From the NCBI GenBank assembly GCA_052118065.1, contig JBQKHY010000027.1, positions 1-32,534 on the forward strand: DNA of 32,534 nt. The letters run 5' to 3'. Position 1 is the stretch's first letter, and each line of letters begins with the position of its first letter. The notes beneath the pieces are model-generated. The model saw only the letters and a program-made list of their open reading frames with translations. It was not told the DNA's origin and made no database searches. This stretch comes from Ruminococcoides sp052118065. GTDB taxonomy: Bacteria; Bacillota; Clostridia; Oscillospirales; Acutalibacteraceae. A program made the position numbers and the translations under genes. Shown here one piece after another: positions 30,830-32,534 of this stretch.

Positions 30830-32534
30830 TTATTCACCATAGTAAGCCTTTAGATACATTTCCTTAATTTCTGAGATTAATGGGTATCTTGGGTTAGCAC
30901 CTGTACACTGGTCATCGAATGCGTCTTCGCACATACTGTCTAGTGTTTCTAGGAACTTATCTTCTTCAATGCCGTAATCCTTGATTGTCTTCTTAATGCC
31001 AACTCTTTCCTTTAGCTCGTCAATCATCTTGATTAGGTTTTCTACCTTTTCTTCATCTGTCTTACCCTTTACGCCTAGGTATTCACCGAATTCAGCATAT
31101 CTTCTCATTGTGTGTGGGTAAGCGTACTGGCTGAATGTACCCATCTTTCTTGGACATTCTGCTGAGTTAAATCTGATTACTAGGTCGATTAGTAGAGCAT
31201 TTGCAATACCGTGTGGTAGGTGATGATAAGCACCTAGCTTATGAGCCATTGAGTGACATACACCTAGGAATGCATTTGCGAAAGCCATACCTGCCATTGT
31301 AGCTGCGTTTGCCATCTTTTCTCTTGCTACAGGTTCGTTAGGACCGTTATCGTAACATATTGGTAGATATTCGAAGATTGTCTTTGCAGCCTTTAGAGCT
31401 AGACCGTCTGAATAATCTGTTGCCATAATTGATGCATAAGCTTCCAGAGCATGAGTTAGTGCGTCAACACCTGATGCAGCTGTTAGTCCCTTAGGAGCTG
31501 TCATATGCATATCTGTATCAACAATAGCCATCTTTGGTAGTAGCTGATAGTCAGCTAGAGGGTACTTAATACCACTCTTTTCGTCTGTGATAACTGCGAA
31601 TGGAGTTACTTCTGAACCTGTACCTGCTGATGTTGGTACTGCGATGAAGTAAGCCTTCTGACCCATTTCTGGGAATGTGTAAACTCTCTTACGAATATCG
31701 ATATATCTCATAGCCATATCCATAAAGTCTACTTCAGGATGTTCATACATTACCCACATAATCTTACCGGCATCCATTGCTGAACCACCACCGATTGCGA
31801 TAATACAATCAGGTTCGAATGCTGTCATCTGCTTTGCACCTTCCTTAGCACAAGCAAGTGTTGGGTCTGGAGCAACATCAAAGAATGTTGTATGAACAAT
31901 GCCCATTTCGTCTAGCTTATCTGTTACAATCTTTGTGTAACCATTCTTGTATAGGAACTGGTCTGTTACGATGAATACTCTCTTCTTACCCATAACATCT
32001 TTTAGTTCCTGTAGTGCTACTGGTAGGCAGCCCTTCTTCATATATACCTTTTCAGGTGCTCTGAACCAAAGCATATTTTCCCTTCTCTCTGCTACTGTCT
32101 TAATGTTAATTAAGTGCTTTACGCCAACATTTTCTGATACTGAGTTGCCACCCCATGAGCCACAACCTAGTGTTAGTGAAGGCTTTAGCTGGAAGTTATA
32201 TAGATCACCGATACCACCGTGTGATGATGGTGTATTTACAAGGATTCTACATGTCTTCATTCTGTTTGCGAATGTATCAATCTTATCCTTTTCTGTTACT
32301 GCGTTACAGTATAGAGAAGATGTATGACCGTAACCACCGTCAGCGATTAGGTGTTCTGCCTTATTTAGAGCATCTTCAAAATCTTCTGCCTTATAGAAAG
32401 CTAGAACCGGAGAAAGCTTTTCATGAGCGAATTCTTCTGCAATGTCAACGCTTTCAACTTCACCGATGATAACCTTTGTATCAACAGGAACATCAACACC
32501 TGCTAAAGCAGCGATTGTGTGAGCTGACTGACCA
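30830..32534 (-). CDS. adhE: Bifunctional acetaldehyde/alcohol dehydrogenase AdhE (5' part outside window)
   Basis: AdhE converts acetyl-CoA to ethanol in two NADH-using steps and forms filaments (spirosomes). The window holds about 568 codons of the C-terminal side. The end of the aldehyde dehydrogenase domain includes GGYGHTSSLYCN and NTPSSHGGIGDLYNF, then SLTLGCGSWGGNSVSENV. A linker and the iron alcohol dehydrogenase domain follow: IAIGGGSAMDAGKIMW, TSAGTGSEVTPFAVITD, the DALTHALEAY ligands, then HSMAHKLGAYHHLPHGIAN. The frame stays open to the window edge, so the ATG near 32260 is internal and not the start. The acylating Cys lies outside. It ends 348 nt from cotJC, convergent with it. 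Likely the main ethanol-forming enzyme. Confidence 0.95.
   Translation of the reverse strand, partial: GQSAHTIAALAGVDVPVDTKVIIGEVESVDIAEEFAHEKLSPVLAFYKAEDFEDALNKAEHLIADGGYGHTSSLYCNAVTEKDKIDTFANRMKTCRILVNTPSSHGGIGDLYNFQLKPSLTLGCGSWGGNSVSENVGVKHLINIKTVAERRENMLWFRAPEKVYMKKGCLPVALQELKDVMGKKRVFIVTDQFLYKNGYTKIVTDKLDEMGIVHTTFFDVAPDPTLACAKEGAKQMTAFEPDCIIAIGGGSAMDAGKIMWVMYEHPEVDFMDMAMRYIDIRKRVYTFPEMGQKAYFIAVPTSAGTGSEVTPFAVITDEKSGIKYPLADYQLLPKMAIVDTDMHMTAPKGLTAASGVDALTHALEAYASIMATDYSDGLALKAAKTIFEYLPICYDNGPNEPVAREKMANAATMAGMAFANAFLGVCHSMAHKLGAYHHLPHGIANALLIDLVIRFNSAECPRKMGTFSQYAYPHTMRRYAEFGEYLGVKGKTDEEKVENLIKMIDELKERVGIKKTIKDYGIEEDKFLETLDSMCEDAFDDQCTGANPRYPLISEIKEMYLKAYYGE

Noticed and set aside
32150..32260. 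adhE start at the ATG near 32260
   Set aside because: The frame stays open upstream to the window edge and encodes AdhE-typical aldehyde dehydrogenase sequence, so this Met is internal.

Overview
The window reads as a chromosomal segment of an AT-rich, anaerobic, spore-forming Clostridia bacterium, most likely a gut relative of Ruminococcus or other Oscillospiraceae. The evidence is an oxygen-sensitive class III ribonucleotide reductase (nrdDG), a bifunctional AdhE, a FucO-type iron alcohol dehydrogenase, a cotJABC spore-coat operon, strong AGGAGG-type ribosome binding sites and dispersed hairpin repeats of a style common in that group. The genus is inference. I see no rRNA, tRNA, CRISPR array, phage module or transposase.

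Layout. 1-2.4 kb: the end of a repeat element, then a leftward three-gene group (small secreted protein, YdcF-like membrane protein, secreted SGNH hydrolase). 2.6-5.2 kb: a zinc-ribbon protein, a convergent Na+:neurotransmitter symporter-family transporter, and a 62-residue acidic protein with one EF-hand loop. 5.2-6.1 kb: a gene-free stretch packed with three kinds of repeat. 6.1-8.3 kb: a leftward MATE, GNAT and peptide-deformylase-like operon. 8.5-11.0 kb: a zinc-responsive ArsR regulator and P1B-ATPase with a near-ideal promoter and operator. 11.0-14.1 kb: a tandem duplication of a secreted protein gene with its long leader. 14.2-17.8 kb: CorA, FucO, a nitroreductase and an Fe-S flavoprotein-like reductase. 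17.9-22.4 kb: a membrane-anchored sigma-factor-like protein downstream of polA. 22.4-25.8 kb: NrdR boxes and nrdDG. 25.9-29.2 kb: a YdjI/YdjG/YdjH-like envelope module. 29.4-30.5 kb: cotJABC. 30.8-32.5 kb: adhE, whose 5' part lies outside the window.

How the genes work together. Redox and fermentation functions (AdhE, FucO, nitroreductase, flavoprotein), anaerobic dNTP supply beside DNA polymerase I, metal homeostasis (zinc export, CorA) and cell-envelope functions (secreted hydrolase, YdcF, YdjIGH, sigma fusion, spore coat) dominate. The most unusual items are the single-polypeptide fusion of zinc ribbon, sigma regions 2 and 4, acidic linker, membrane anchor and external domain; the duplicated secreted proteins, whose leader and signal peptide are almost unchanged while the mature parts have diverged; and a YdjGHI-like set with no PspA beside it. 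All calls come from reading the sequence; no database search was run.
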